Below are positions 18,956-28,040 of a stretch of DNA of 64,000 nt, one piece after another. Position numbers and translations under genes: made by a program. Under the pieces are notes generated by a model. It made no database searches. It saw only the letters and a program-made list of their open reading frames with translations, and was not told the origin of the DNA. The stretch's first letter is position 1; every line of letters begins with the position of its first letter. This stretch comes from Psychrobacter immobilis (GTDB lineage: Bacteria > Pseudomonadota > Gammaproteobacteria > Pseudomonadales > Moraxellaceae), in the NCBI RefSeq assembly GCF_904846285.1, contig NZ_CAJHAD010000016.1, forward strand, positions 1-64,000, given 5' to 3'.

Positions 18956-20185
18956 ATGATGCGCCTTAATATGTGGCGTTTTGTTATAAAACGGCTTTCC
19001 ATGTTATCTGCATTGATAACGCTCTTACTTACTCTGTTACTACCGCAATCGGTGCTGGCTGCAGATGGCTTAGCAGACCCAAGCGCAAGTAGCGTGCTAC
19101 TACTCATCTTATTTGTACTCGTAGCGATTGGCATCTCATTTATTTGTTCGTTGGCAGAGGCCGCATTACTCAGTATGACCCCGTCATATATTGCTGACAT
19201 TCAAGAAAGCAATCCAAAAAAAGCCAACATGCTAAAACGCTTAAAGGTTGATAATATCGATCAGTCGTTGGCAGCTATCTTAACCTTAAATACCGTAGCG
19301 CATACTTTAGGTTCTATTGGCGCTGGTGCGCAGGCGACGATTGTCTTTGGTAGCGCTTGGTTTGGACTTTTCTCTGCAGTTATGACCTTGGCTATTTTAT
19401 TTTTGTCAGAAATTATGCCAAAAACACTTGGAACCATATATTGGCGTCAATTAGGTGGACTGGTTGCTTATTTTGTCCGCGGTATTATTTTGCTGCTATA
19501 TCCACTTATTTGGTTTTCAGAAAAATTAACCAAATTGCTAGTACGCGGCAAAGAACCGCAGGCGTTTAGCCGTCGTGAGTTTGCGGCACTTGCCAGCATT
19601 GGTGAAGAGTCAGGACAAATTGACCCCTTAGAGTCGCGTATCATTCGTAACTTATTGGCATTTGGTGCCATTAAAGTTGAAGATATTATGACCCCGCGTT
19701 CGGTGATGCTGGCGTTTGAAGAACATAAAACCGTTGCTGATCTGCTAGTTGACCGACCAAAACTTACTTTTTCTCGTTTACCAATTTATGATGGCGATTT
19801 AGATAATATCACCGGTTTTGTATTAAAAACCGACATGCTATTGGCAAAGTTCAATAATGCTGCCCACAAACCACTGACAGATTATAAACGCGACATTACC
19901 TTTGTATTTTCAAAGATGAAGCTGTTTGATTTGTTAGAGTTGATGCTAAAAAACCGTCTTCACATTGCGATTACGGTCGGTGAATATGGTGAGGTCAAAG
20001 GCTTAGTAACCTTGGAAGATGTGTTTGAGACCTTGTTGGGTCTTGAGATTATCGATGAAATAGACCGCGTCGAAGACATGCAAGCGTTAGCTCGGCAGAT
20101 GATGGACAGACGCGTTGAGCGCTTGGGTATGAAGCTGAGTGATGACGAGCAGTATGAAGACATTCATACCGAGGATAAAAATTAG
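18956..20185 (+). CDS. CNNM/CorC-type hemolysin-family membrane protein
   Basis: The product has a likely signal or first helix (ALITLLLTLLLPQSVLA), a DUF21/CNNM membrane domain with three helices (including the ISFICSLAEAALLSM motif), and a tandem CBS-domain region starting at VEDIMTPRSVMLAFE and ending near LVTLEDVFETLLGLEI. Such proteins are thought to move or sense Mg2+/Co2+; here the C-terminal CorC_HlyC transporter-associated domain seems missing, replaced by a short charged tail. I chose ATG 18956 (409 aa); an in-frame TTG at 18815 would add 47 residues of basic, unhydrophobic sequence. Substrate is inferred from family only. Confidence 0.85.
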   Translation: MMRLNMWRFVIKRLSMLSALITLLLTLLLPQSVLAADGLADPSASSVLLLILFVLVAIGISFICSLAEAALLSMTPSYIADIQESNPKKANMLKRLKVDNIDQSLAAILTLNTVAHTLGSIGAGAQATIVFGSAWFGLFSAVMTLAILFLSEIMPKTLGTIYWRQLGGLVAYFVRGIILLLYPLIWFSEKLTKLLVRGKEPQAFSRREFAALASIGEESGQIDPLESRIIRNLLAFGAIKVEDIMTPRSVMLAFEEHKTVADLLVDRPKLTFSRLPIYDGDLDNITGFVLKTDMLLAKFNNAAHKPLTDYKRDITFVFSKMKLFDLLELMLKNRLHIAITVGEYGEVKGLVTLEDVFETLLGLEIIDEIDRVEDMQALARQMMDRRVERLGMKLSDDEQYEDIHTEDKN

Positions 20186-20258
20186 AAACACCGACATCAG
20201 AAACATCGCTATTAAAAACATTACCATTAGAAATACAGCTATTCAAAATACCTTGCAT
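20184..20258. repeat. Degenerate 15-bp tandem repeat
   Basis: Five consecutive 15-bp units, starting AGAAACACCGACATC and AGAAACATCGCTATT, begin on the second base of the stop codon of the CNNM gene and run 73 bp downstream. Units share an AAACA/AAATA core and an A-T end. Because 15 is a multiple of three, the array would extend the protein with pentapeptide-like units if the stop codon were lost. Confidence 0.7.
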
Positions 20259-20663
20259 TAAGTGACTTAAACCATCAATCATAGGGTGTTGAGATGGTTT
20301 TTATAAGTTCACAATTTATTGAGTGCAAACAGCCATTTTAGAGTGACATTCGCAATAATTAAACAGGGTGTCACATGGCTGTGAGAATTTAGTGATAGTC
20401 TAAATTATCGTAACAAAACACTGCTTAAAATCTTAGATTTAACCAGATGTAAGATAGCTAATTTATAAATATATGACTTATTCCTATACTTAATTTCATA
20501 AAAGTATACTTTATAAAAGTACGATTTGGTTTTAGTTTATATGATAATTTTTATCTACGAGAGCAGTAATTAATAATTAAATGATACATCACCGTTAAGC
20601 ATCATGATGGCATAATGAAAATTATGCATGACCATAACGACAATAGTATCACTAAGGAATAGC
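20259..20663. other. Gene-free stretch before the NTF2-like gene
   Basis: About 400 bp of AT-rich DNA without a coding frame or clear terminator. It should hold the promoter of the exported protein gene at 20664, but no convincing -35/-10 pair stands out from the AT background. Confidence 0.4.
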
Positions 20664-21158
20664 ATGAAAAAATTATGGGGAAAAGGGCTGTTGGCCTTAT
20701 TGATGAAAAGCGCTAGCGTAACTGCGATAATGGCGGCTGCCAGCACTATGACTATTAGCGCGCAAGCGGCAACCATGACCGAATCATTGGTGCAAAACTA
20801 CGTTGCCGCCATGAAATCAGCTGCCAATAGCCAAAACACCAATCAAGTGGCGCGTTTGGTCTCTGATGATGCGCTTATTTCAATGTCAAGAAAAGGCAAG
20901 TCTACCAGCCTCGACAAAGATGCTTATCTAAAATTACTGCAAAACAGTTGGAGTAATACCTCAAATTACCGCTACGATATCAATGTGGATAATATTGTCA
21001 TTACCGGTGATCAAGCAAAAGCCAATGTCACCACTAATGAAAGCTGGGTAAAAGACGGGCAAAAAGTTTCATTTGTCACGACATCGAGAGTGACGCTTAC
21101 CTTATCGACCGGTAATGCAGTACTTTTACGCGCTGTCTCACAAGTGGCGATTAATTAG
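20664..21158 (+). CDS. Small exported protein, probably SnoaL/NTF2-like fold
   Basis: A 164-residue product with a long signal peptide ending near A-Q-A-A (after SAQAA, about residue 33). The mature 130 residues, with 'VQNYVAAMKSAANSQNTNQVARLVSDDALISM' patterning followed by four predicted strands, resemble the NTF2-like or DUF4440-type cone fold that often has a ligand pocket. The ATG at 20664 has TAAGGAA at ideal spacing; an in-frame upstream ATG at 20628 has none, so I rejected it. Function unknown; fold is an inference from pattern only. Confidence 0.75.
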   Translation: MKKLWGKGLLALLMKSASVTAIMAAASTMTISAQAATMTESLVQNYVAAMKSAANSQNTNQVARLVSDDALISMSRKGKSTSLDKDAYLKLLQNSWSNTSNYRYDINVDNIVITGDQAKANVTTNESWVKDGQKVSFVTTSRVTLTLSTGNAVLLRAVSQVAIN

Positions 21159-21354
21159 TCATCAACAAGCCGTCATCAACAGCGCTAGTTAATGAATTGT
21201 ATAAATCATGCCGCTATTTAGCCATTGAAAGATAGGGCGGATTAAATTCTGTCCATTATCTTTCATAATAGACTGGTCTTTGTTTGAGATTGCGTACTAT
21301 ACTGTCGATTAACTTTATTTTATCACTTATTGTTGTTAGGAAACTTCCACTATC

Positions 21355-24300
21355 ATGTCTACTGTGTCATCAAAATCTCGCTCATTTATCGCTTTACCAC
21401 TGACGCTTGCGGTGTCGACTTTACTTATCAGTGCTTGTAGTAATACCTCGGCGGTGAAGAAGACGGGTGCGACCGGCAGCTCAGCTGTGGTTGCGAAGCG
21501 TCCTGTCAATCAAGCTGCTAAGCCAAGTACTGGCGCTGATTACTCAACAGCTTTTTTGGACGCTGAAAGCTTGGATGAGCTGGCTGATTTATTAGAAGCC
21601 ACCGACATGACGATGGTTGAGGGTAATAAACTTGCCATTCAACAATATGGTGATTTATGGAATCGCTTGCGGGCAGGCTACCGTATGAATGGTGGTCAGC
21701 CTGTTTATAATCAGCGTATTGAAGCGCAAAAAGGTTGGTTTACCAGTCGTCAAGACTATCTTAACCGTTTGACCGCCCGTGCCAGTCGCTATATTTACCA
21801 TACGGTACGAGAAGCTGAGCGCCGTAATATTCCAACTGAACTTGCGTTATTGCCTGTGATTGAGAGCTCATACGATCCAAGTGGTACCAGTAGTGCGGCA
21901 GCTGCAGGTTTATGGCAGTTTATCCCAAGTACAGGGCGTATCTATGGTCTCAATCAAAGTAGCACTTACGATGGTCGCCGTGATGTTATCGAATCAACCC
22001 GTGCCGCTTATGACTTTTTGACCGCACTGCATAACCAGTTTGGTAGTTGGGAGCTAGCACTAGCGGCTTATAACGCCGGTCCTGGTCGAGTGCAAAAAGC
22101 TATCGATGCCAACGCTGCGCGTGGCTTGCCGACCGATTATTGGTCGCTAAGATTACCGACTGAAACCATGAACTATGTACCGCGCTTTTTAGCGGTTGCT
22201 GAAATTGTTGCCAAGCCTGAGCAATATGGCGTTTATCTGCCCGCTATCGCTAACCGTCAGCATTTCCGTAGTGTGCCGGTCAACTATGGCGTCAGCTTAG
22301 CCGAAGTTTCGCAGACAACTGGTGTCAGTTATGATGAATTGGAAAGATTGAACACGGCACTGACGTCAGCTCGTATCGATGCATCAGGTCCGCAGCGTGT
22401 TATTATTCCTAATGATGTCAGCTTGACGACGGATGCGAAACTGAGCGCCTTAAGAGGTAATGGTAGTAGTAATGTGATTGCTTCTAGTAACACCAGTAGC
22501 AATGTTGCTACCGCGCCAAGCTACTCAGGCTCTACTTCTACTACGCCGAGCTACAATAATAAACCTTATACTGGCGGCACATCATTGCCTTCTACGGGTA
22601 GCGCGCTTGCTGAATATGCCGCGAGTGCCAGTGTACCGCAGCAAACCACCAGCTATATTCCGCCGACGGTTTCACCGACGAGCAGCTCTGTTTATAGCAG
22701 CAATACCTCATTCCGTACTGAGCAGCCACTGACTTCGGCAGAAACCAAAAAGATTAATGCCGAGCTAAAAAGCAGCAACAGTTTACCGACCACATCGGCA
22801 CAAATTACGCAAAACAATACCATCATTCAAGAACCGCCGTTAAGTAAAGCGGAACGTGACTTTATTGCCAGTCAAATTCGTATTAGTACACCTGAAACCA
22901 ATGTCATCAATGCAGATGGTAATATCAACCTATCAGCAGTACAGACGCAGCAGTCAGTGTTAGAAGCCAGTGGTAAAGAAAAGAAACTGAGCTTCCCAAA
23001 AACCTCGGTCAGCAAACCAAAACCACAAGGTACACGCAGTACTTATACCGTAAAACGTGGCGATACCTTGGCAAATATCGCCAGTCGTTCGGGTGTCAAC
23101 TGGCGTGATATTGCTGAATGGAACCAGATTGATGCTAGCGCTAATCTATTAGCGGGCAGTACGTTATATCTATATAATGCCAAATCGATTGAACCCTTGA
23201 GTAGTGCGAGCAATACAGCAGCCAGTCAGCCAGAAAGCTATGTGGTACAAAGCGGTGATACCCTTATCGGTACAGCCAATCGCTTTGGTTTGTCAGTGAC
23301 TCAGCTAGCAACTTATAATAATCTGAGCAGTAGAGCGGACTTGCTACGTGGTCAAAAACTATGGCTGGTTCCTGGTAAAGTAACCGCGCCTGCGACCACA
23401 CCTGCAGCGCCATCGACCAAACCTACTAAGTCGAGTGCGGCAACCAAAAACTATAAAGTCAAACCTGGTGATGGTTTGATTGCTTTGTCACGCCAGTTTA
23501 AGGTGCCGACTACTACCTTGGCGACGTTAAATAATATTCGTACGACCGATTCACTATATGTTGGTCAGAACTTAAAAGTACCAGCTAATGTAGAATTTAC
23601 GACTGCGCCTACTACGTCTAATAGTGTGGCTAGCAGCACATCGAGCAGTACTAGCAGCAATACTCCTGCTAGTAGCTCAAGCTCAGTGGCAACCACCAAC
23701 TATAAAGTCAAATCAGGTGATACTTTAATCGGTATCGCAAATAGCGTTGGCATTAGTCCTGAAGAACTGGCAGCCGTAAATACTAACTTTGATGCCAAAG
23801 CGCGATTGCAACGTGGTCAAACGATTAAAGTACCTGTTACCAAAGATTTGGTAGATCGTCAGCTTAACGACAAGGCAGTCAGCTATAAAGTCAAATCAGG
23901 CGATACCTTGACGGGCGTTGCGCAGCGTTACAATATTGGATTGGGCGATTTAGCAGCTGCCAATAACTTGAAAACTAATTCCAATTTAATATTGGGTCGT
24001 ACGATTACCATTCCTGCTAATGGGACAGTGAGCGCTTCTAGTACAGCTAATAGTAATGCTAGTAGCAGCAGTAACAGTAATAAAGGCAGCAGCAGCGCCA
24101 GTGCAGAAGCCACTAGTAGTACTGCTAGCGGTAAAAAGCTTGGCAATACTGAGAGCTATAAAGTTAAATCGGGAGATGGCCTTATTGCGCTAGCGCGTCA
24201 GTTTGGCATCTCGGTAGAAGACTTAGCGGCTACTAACGATTTAGCGACTAACGCCCAGTTGCAACGTGGTCAAACCATTAAAGTACCAAAAGCGACGGTC

Positions 24301-24444
24301 AGCTATACCGTTGGTTCAGGCGATAACTTGATTGGATTGGCGCGTAAATACGGCGTCTCAACCAAAGAGCTTGCGGATATGAATAATATCGCTGTAGATA
24401 CTATGCTACAACGCGGTCAACGTCTAACCGTACCGAATCGCTAA
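21355..24444 (+). CDS. MltD-like lytic transglycosylase lipoprotein with seven LysM domains
   Basis: A 1029-residue envelope enzyme that should cleave peptidoglycan glycan strands. It has a lipobox L-I-S-A-C (Cys28), a family-1 SLT domain with the catalytic glutamate near residue 170 (ALLPVIESSYDP), AAGLWQF, and LALAAYNAGPGRV, then a Ser/Thr-rich linker of about 200 residues. At least seven LysM repeats start near residues 562, 626, 698, 781, 842, 933 and 982 (YxVKxGDxL), separated by Ser/Ala/Thr linkers. Escherichia coli MltD is about 450 residues with two LysM, so this is over twice the length. Named mltD only by resemblance. Confidence 0.93.
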   Translation: MSTVSSKSRSFIALPLTLAVSTLLISACSNTSAVKKTGATGSSAVVAKRPVNQAAKPSTGADYSTAFLDAESLDELADLLEATDMTMVEGNKLAIQQYGDLWNRLRAGYRMNGGQPVYNQRIEAQKGWFTSRQDYLNRLTARASRYIYHTVREAERRNIPTELALLPVIESSYDPSGTSSAAAAGLWQFIPSTGRIYGLNQSSTYDGRRDVIESTRAAYDFLTALHNQFGSWELALAAYNAGPGRVQKAIDANAARGLPTDYWSLRLPTETMNYVPRFLAVAEIVAKPEQYGVYLPAIANRQHFRSVPVNYGVSLAEVSQTTGVSYDELERLNTALTSARIDASGPQRVIIPNDVSLTTDAKLSALRGNGSSNVIASSNTSSNVATAPSYSGSTSTTPSYNNKPYTGGTSLPSTGSALAEYAASASVPQQTTSYIPPTVSPTSSSVYSSNTSFRTEQPLTSAETKKINAELKSSNSLPTTSAQITQNNTIIQEPPLSKAERDFIASQIRISTPETNVINADGNINLSAVQTQQSVLEASGKEKKLSFPKTSVSKPKPQGTRSTYTVKRGDTLANIASRSGVNWRDIAEWNQIDASANLLAGSTLYLYNAKSIEPLSSASNTAASQPESYVVQSGDTLIGTANRFGLSVTQLATYNNLSSRADLLRGQKLWLVPGKVTAPATTPAAPSTKPTKSSAATKNYKVKPGDGLIALSRQFKVPTTTLATLNNIRTTDSLYVGQNLKVPANVEFTTAPTTSNSVASSTSSSTSSNTPASSSSSVATTNYKVKSGDTLIGIANSVGISPEELAAVNTNFDAKARLQRGQTIKVPVTKDLVDRQLNDKAVSYKVKSGDTLTGVAQRYNIGLGDLAAANNLKTNSNLILGRTITIPANGTVSASSTANSNASSSSNSNKGSSSASAEATSSTASGKKLGNTESYKVKSGDGLIALARQFGISVEDLAATNDLATNAQLQRGQTIKVPKATVSYTVGSGDNLIGLARKYGVSTKELADMNNIAVDTMLQRGQRLTVPNR

Positions 24445-24482
24445 TATATAATGTAATCGCATTTAACAAATTTTAAGCATTA

Positions 24483-24514
24483 AAAAAAGCTGCTCTTCAT
24501 AGAGCAGCTTTTTT
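24483..24514. terminator. Bidirectional terminator between convergent transglycosylase genes
   Basis: AAAAAAGCTGCTCT and AGAGCAGCTTTTTT form a 14-bp stem with loop TCAT. It serves the MltD-like gene on the plus strand and, by its A run, the MltF-like gene on the minus strand. Confidence 0.9.
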
Positions 24515-24581
24515 ATTGCAAAAGTTTTATAGGTATTTTATTTACAAGCTTTTACTAAAAATATTTTAAAAAGAAAGCTGA

Positions 24582-25790
24582 TTAAACCGTCTGCGTTTTA
24601 ATGGTTTCAAGATAACTTCTAATATTACTCACATAATGCATCGCTTGACCATAACGGCTATTTGAGGCTCTGTTTTCAGATAAGTAGGCATATATATTGG
24701 CCCAGCTTTTATCATCGATACCATTGGCATTCAATTTACGCTGGATACCTTTTACGGCATTTGGACCCATATTATAAGCGGCAAGGGCAAACCAGATGCG
24801 GTCGGTCTTTGGTACATCAGCGAAATCGGCTTTCATTTGCTCCAAATAGCGAGCGCCACCACCGATACTTTGGTAAGGGTCAACGCGGTCGGAGACGCCC
24901 ATCGCTTTGGCAGTATTATTGGTCAGCATCATTAGGCCGCGTACCCCTGTCGGTGAGACAGCATTAGCATCAAGATGTGACTCTTGATAGCCCATTGCCA
25001 CCAGCAACTCCCAATCATGGTTGTAATTGCGCGCTTGCTCTTCAAACGACGATTGATAGTCGGGTAATTTCTCTATCAGGGTCTTTTTAAAATGGTCTTG
25101 GCTATAAGCATCTTTTAATAAATTTTGATTATAAAATGCCGCCAATTTCTGTGTGTGTTCAAGCTTCATGCTATCACATAAGAAATAACTGGCTTTTTGT
25201 GATAACGGATCATTGGCTGAATTAAACGTCCAACTGACTTTAGGGTGTAAACCATTTTTGGTCAAGCTGGCGTCATAGCCGCAGCTGACATTGACTGACG
25301 ATAAATTCATCTGGCTTTTTAGCTGAGTGCTGGCTGTGGTCAATGCCATATCGGCATCGCCTGATTTTAAAGCGTTGAGCGCTGCATCTTCACTGGCATA
25401 AGCCTTTAGCTCGATTTTTACCCCGAGCTCATCAGCATAACTATGCACTAAGTCGTAGCCAAAACCATGCTGAAAGCCATCAGTCGCAAAGTAAGTACTA
25501 TCGCCTGGCACAGCAGCAATGGTCAGAGTTTTCTCTAACATGACATGCTCATAAGCTGGTATGGGCGCGCCCATTGTCGTCAGACTCTCAGCAGGTAGAG
25601 AGAGCAGGGCAATACTAGATATTTGCGCCAATTTTTTGGTCTTGGCGAAACGAGTCACTTTAATAGGTGCAACGGCTGGAACGATGTTACTTTTGGTACT
25701 TAGCAAGCGTTTAGAAGGCTGCAGTATATATGATATACGGCGTTTAGCCCCTCGCGCAGATGCTTTCGCACGATAAGTAATTCGCTGCAT
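24582..25790 (-). CDS. MltF-like lytic transglycosylase with reduced substrate-binding-protein domain
   Basis: A 402-residue protein. Residues about 88-210 resemble the family-3 solute-binding domain of MltF (TIAAVPGDSTYF, GFGYDLVHSYADELGVKI, LKSGDADMAL), and 255-395 form an SLT domain with the catalytic glutamate near 270 (MGYQESHLD), RGLMMLT and ALAAYNMGPNAV. MltF is about 500 residues with a two-lobed binding domain; here the second lobe is much shortened. The N-terminal 85 residues are basic with a weak hydrophobic stretch, so export is likely but not clear. AGGAG precedes the ATG. Convergent with the MltD-like gene. Confidence 0.85.
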   Translation of the reverse strand: MQRITYRAKASARGAKRRISYILQPSKRLLSTKSNIVPAVAPIKVTRFAKTKKLAQISSIALLSLPAESLTTMGAPIPAYEHVMLEKTLTIAAVPGDSTYFATDGFQHGFGYDLVHSYADELGVKIELKAYASEDAALNALKSGDADMALTTASTQLKSQMNLSSVNVSCGYDASLTKNGLHPKVSWTFNSANDPLSQKASYFLCDSMKLEHTQKLAAFYNQNLLKDAYSQDHFKKTLIEKLPDYQSSFEEQARNYNHDWELLVAMGYQESHLDANAVSPTGVRGLMMLTNNTAKAMGVSDRVDPYQSIGGGARYLEQMKADFADVPKTDRIWFALAAYNMGPNAVKGIQRKLNANGIDDKSWANIYAYLSENRASNSRYGQAMHYVSNIRSYLETIKTQTV

Positions 25791-26766
25791 GGATGTCTCC
25801 TGATTTTAGCCATCCTGCATACCACAAAACGCTGTGTCAATTTATGCTGCTTATATATGCTTATCAAAAGCGTATTACTATATAAGCGGCATGAACTGTC
25901 GTTGCATTTTAGATAATATTGTCCTTATAAATAAAATAAGTACAATGTCATCTTGTTTAAATATAGTTGGACTAACATTCGTTATATAAGCGTTAGCACT
26001 CAAATCTTTCAATCAGCTAGCCAATACTTAATGTCATCTTTTTTTAAACTTTTTTCAAAATAGAAATCATTTCAAACACTATTCTAAAAAAAAGACGCAC
26101 CACACCGCAAAGGCTATAAATCGGATGATTCCTTCATCGATGCTAGGTTGGCTATTGAATAAAAGACCCGTTATTCAACTATCGTAAACATAGGTAAGGT
26201 CATGAATAAATTATTGAGACAAAAACGTCGCATAAGCGCGGTACAGCTGCACTTAATCGTTGCAACGCTCAGATTATTAGCCAGCTACTCTCTAAATAGG
26301 TTGTAGTAGAGTAAATGGTCGATAATACGTACTGTCTAGCGATAAAAACAAGCAAACACTTTCTAACTACTCACTAAATATAAGTAGAAAATAGGGCTTG
26401 CCTTAGCAGTATCGCGACGCTAAAACAAAGCAGAATATCTAATAAAAAAATAGTTTATTAGACAATAAACACTGTTTTAGCACCATAACCGGAAGCTATA
26501 AAAATGGGAAGTCTCATGACAAGACATTCTTTCTTCAGGTACTAATATGCGGATTTTCACTACATTATTCAAGTAGAGTTAATAAATTAGCGATAAAACT
26601 TAACAATAGCACTATAAAAGGTAAAAAATCGCCTCGTTTTCATCAATTCACTGACAATAAACGTCAAAAAAAGTGATTGCCACAGGAAATAAAATGCTTG
26701 TACTGTGCTTAAAATGTTAAAAATTAGTGCCAAAACAACGAAAAATTTACTAAAACTGCTTAATCA
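25791..26766. other. Large gene-free stretch (976 bp)
   Basis: No reading frame longer than a few dozen codons and no tRNA-like or riboswitch-like pattern was found. The ATG at 26202 behind TAAGG gives only ten codons. A perfect inverted repeat TCTAATAAA-aaaatag-TTTATTAGA lies at 26438-26462. The size is unusual next to its compact neighbours, so an unannotated small RNA or a decayed gene is possible. Confidence 0.5.
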
Positions 26767-27612
26767 TCAGGCTGGATTATCGATATCTACAAAAGTCACT
26801 GCTAAGCCAAATTGCTGAGCAACGAGTTCTCCTAATGCTTGAATACCGCCACGTTCTGTCGCATGATGGCCGCAAGCAAAATAATCAATACCAAGCTCAC
26901 GGGCAATATGCGTGGTACGCTCTGATATTTCACCGGAGATAAAAGCATCGCAGCCCATTAGGGCGGCTTGTTCAATCATATCTTGCGCGCCGCCGGTACA
27001 GATACCCACTCTTTCAATCGGCCTGTTATTCTGTCCATTATATCCGTCAGTATCTGAGGCTTGATAATGAGCAGAGATGTGTAGTGGCAGGCGTCCTAGT
27101 GCATCGGTAATCTGCGTAATAAGACTTTGGGCATTCTGCGGTGTGCAAGTGGCAATATTACCAACCGGATGTGATTCGCTAGGATAAAGCGCGCCAATGA
27201 TACTCATATCAAGTTGCTCAGCCAGTTTGGCGTTATTGCCAATGCGAGGATGAGCGTCAAGCGGCAAATGATAGCCAATCAAAGAAATACCATGTTGCAT
27301 GAGTTTGCGGATACGTTGACCTTTCATGCCTGTGATGGGTGTAGGCTCGCCTTTCCAAAAATAACCGTGATGCACCAAAATGGCATCGGCTCTGTCAGCA
27401 ATCGCCGCATCAATTAAAGCCTCACATGCGGTGACACCAGTAACGATGCGCTGTATAGGTCGACCACCATCTACCTGTAAACCATTGGGCGCATAGTCTT
27501 TAAAGGCTGCTGCTGATAGGTATTCGTCACAAAAATCTGTTAAGGCTTGGGCGCTAATCGTCGTACTTGAAAGTTGGTTTGAAGGTTCGGTTAAGCTATT
27601 GTGTTCGGTCAT
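26767..27612 (-). CDS. Nif3-like dinuclear metal-centre protein (YbgI family)
   Basis: A 281-residue member of the Nif3/YbgI family, which form toroidal hexamers with two metal ions per subunit; GTP cyclohydrolase-like and other roles are suggested but none is settled. Seen here are YAPNGLQVDG at the start of the fold, ILVHHGYFWKG with the metal-binding histidines, ISLIGYHLPLDAH, GICTGGAQDMI, and FACGHHATERGG near the end. The first 22 residues are a polar extension. AAGGAAAC precedes the ATG. It stands divergent from the protease gene. Confidence 0.9.
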   Translation of the reverse strand: MTEHNSLTEPSNQLSSTTISAQALTDFCDEYLSAAAFKDYAPNGLQVDGGRPIQRIVTGVTACEALIDAAIADRADAILVHHGYFWKGEPTPITGMKGQRIRKLMQHGISLIGYHLPLDAHPRIGNNAKLAEQLDMSIIGALYPSESHPVGNIATCTPQNAQSLITQITDALGRLPLHISAHYQASDTDGYNGQNNRPIERVGICTGGAQDMIEQAALMGCDAFISGEISERTTHIARELGIDYFACGHHATERGGIQALGELVAQQFGLAVTFVDIDNPA

Positions 27613-28040
27613 AGAGTTTCCTTATAATTATTGCAGTTTTTCACTATTTTGCTCTTTTATAGCTTCGATTTTTTACTGTTTAAATGGTTGAAGTTTATAT
27701 GTTAAATAATCAAAATACCTATTTATAAAAACACCTATCTATAAATGATACGTGTTATAAATCATCAGGGCTTTATCATTGCTATTTTAGCATGGTGCTG
27801 TAAGAGAGTAGACAAGGCGAATAACTGAAACGGTACACGATGCGTTACTATTTGTCGGTGTTGCCAGTTATAATTTACATACCTGAATCTATATAATTTA
27901 TAACCCTGAAATTATTCAAGCTGGCGTTAATCCTTTTTAATTACATCTGATTGATTAGACGTGTATTCGCTGATTCATCCTTCATTATTTTATAAAAATG
28001 GTTTTATAAAAGTAGTTTTCAAAAATATAGAGGTTTTTAT
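27613..28040. other. Divergent intergenic region between the Nif3-like and protease genes
   Basis: About 430 bp of AT-rich sequence lying between divergent genes, so it should carry both promoters. I see no strong operator, terminator or small frame in it. Confidence 0.4.

Noticed and set aside
26202..26234. ATG behind a good TAAGG in the large gap, first thought to start a 34-codon basic peptide.
   Set aside because: Careful reading of the codons gives a TAA stop after ten codons.
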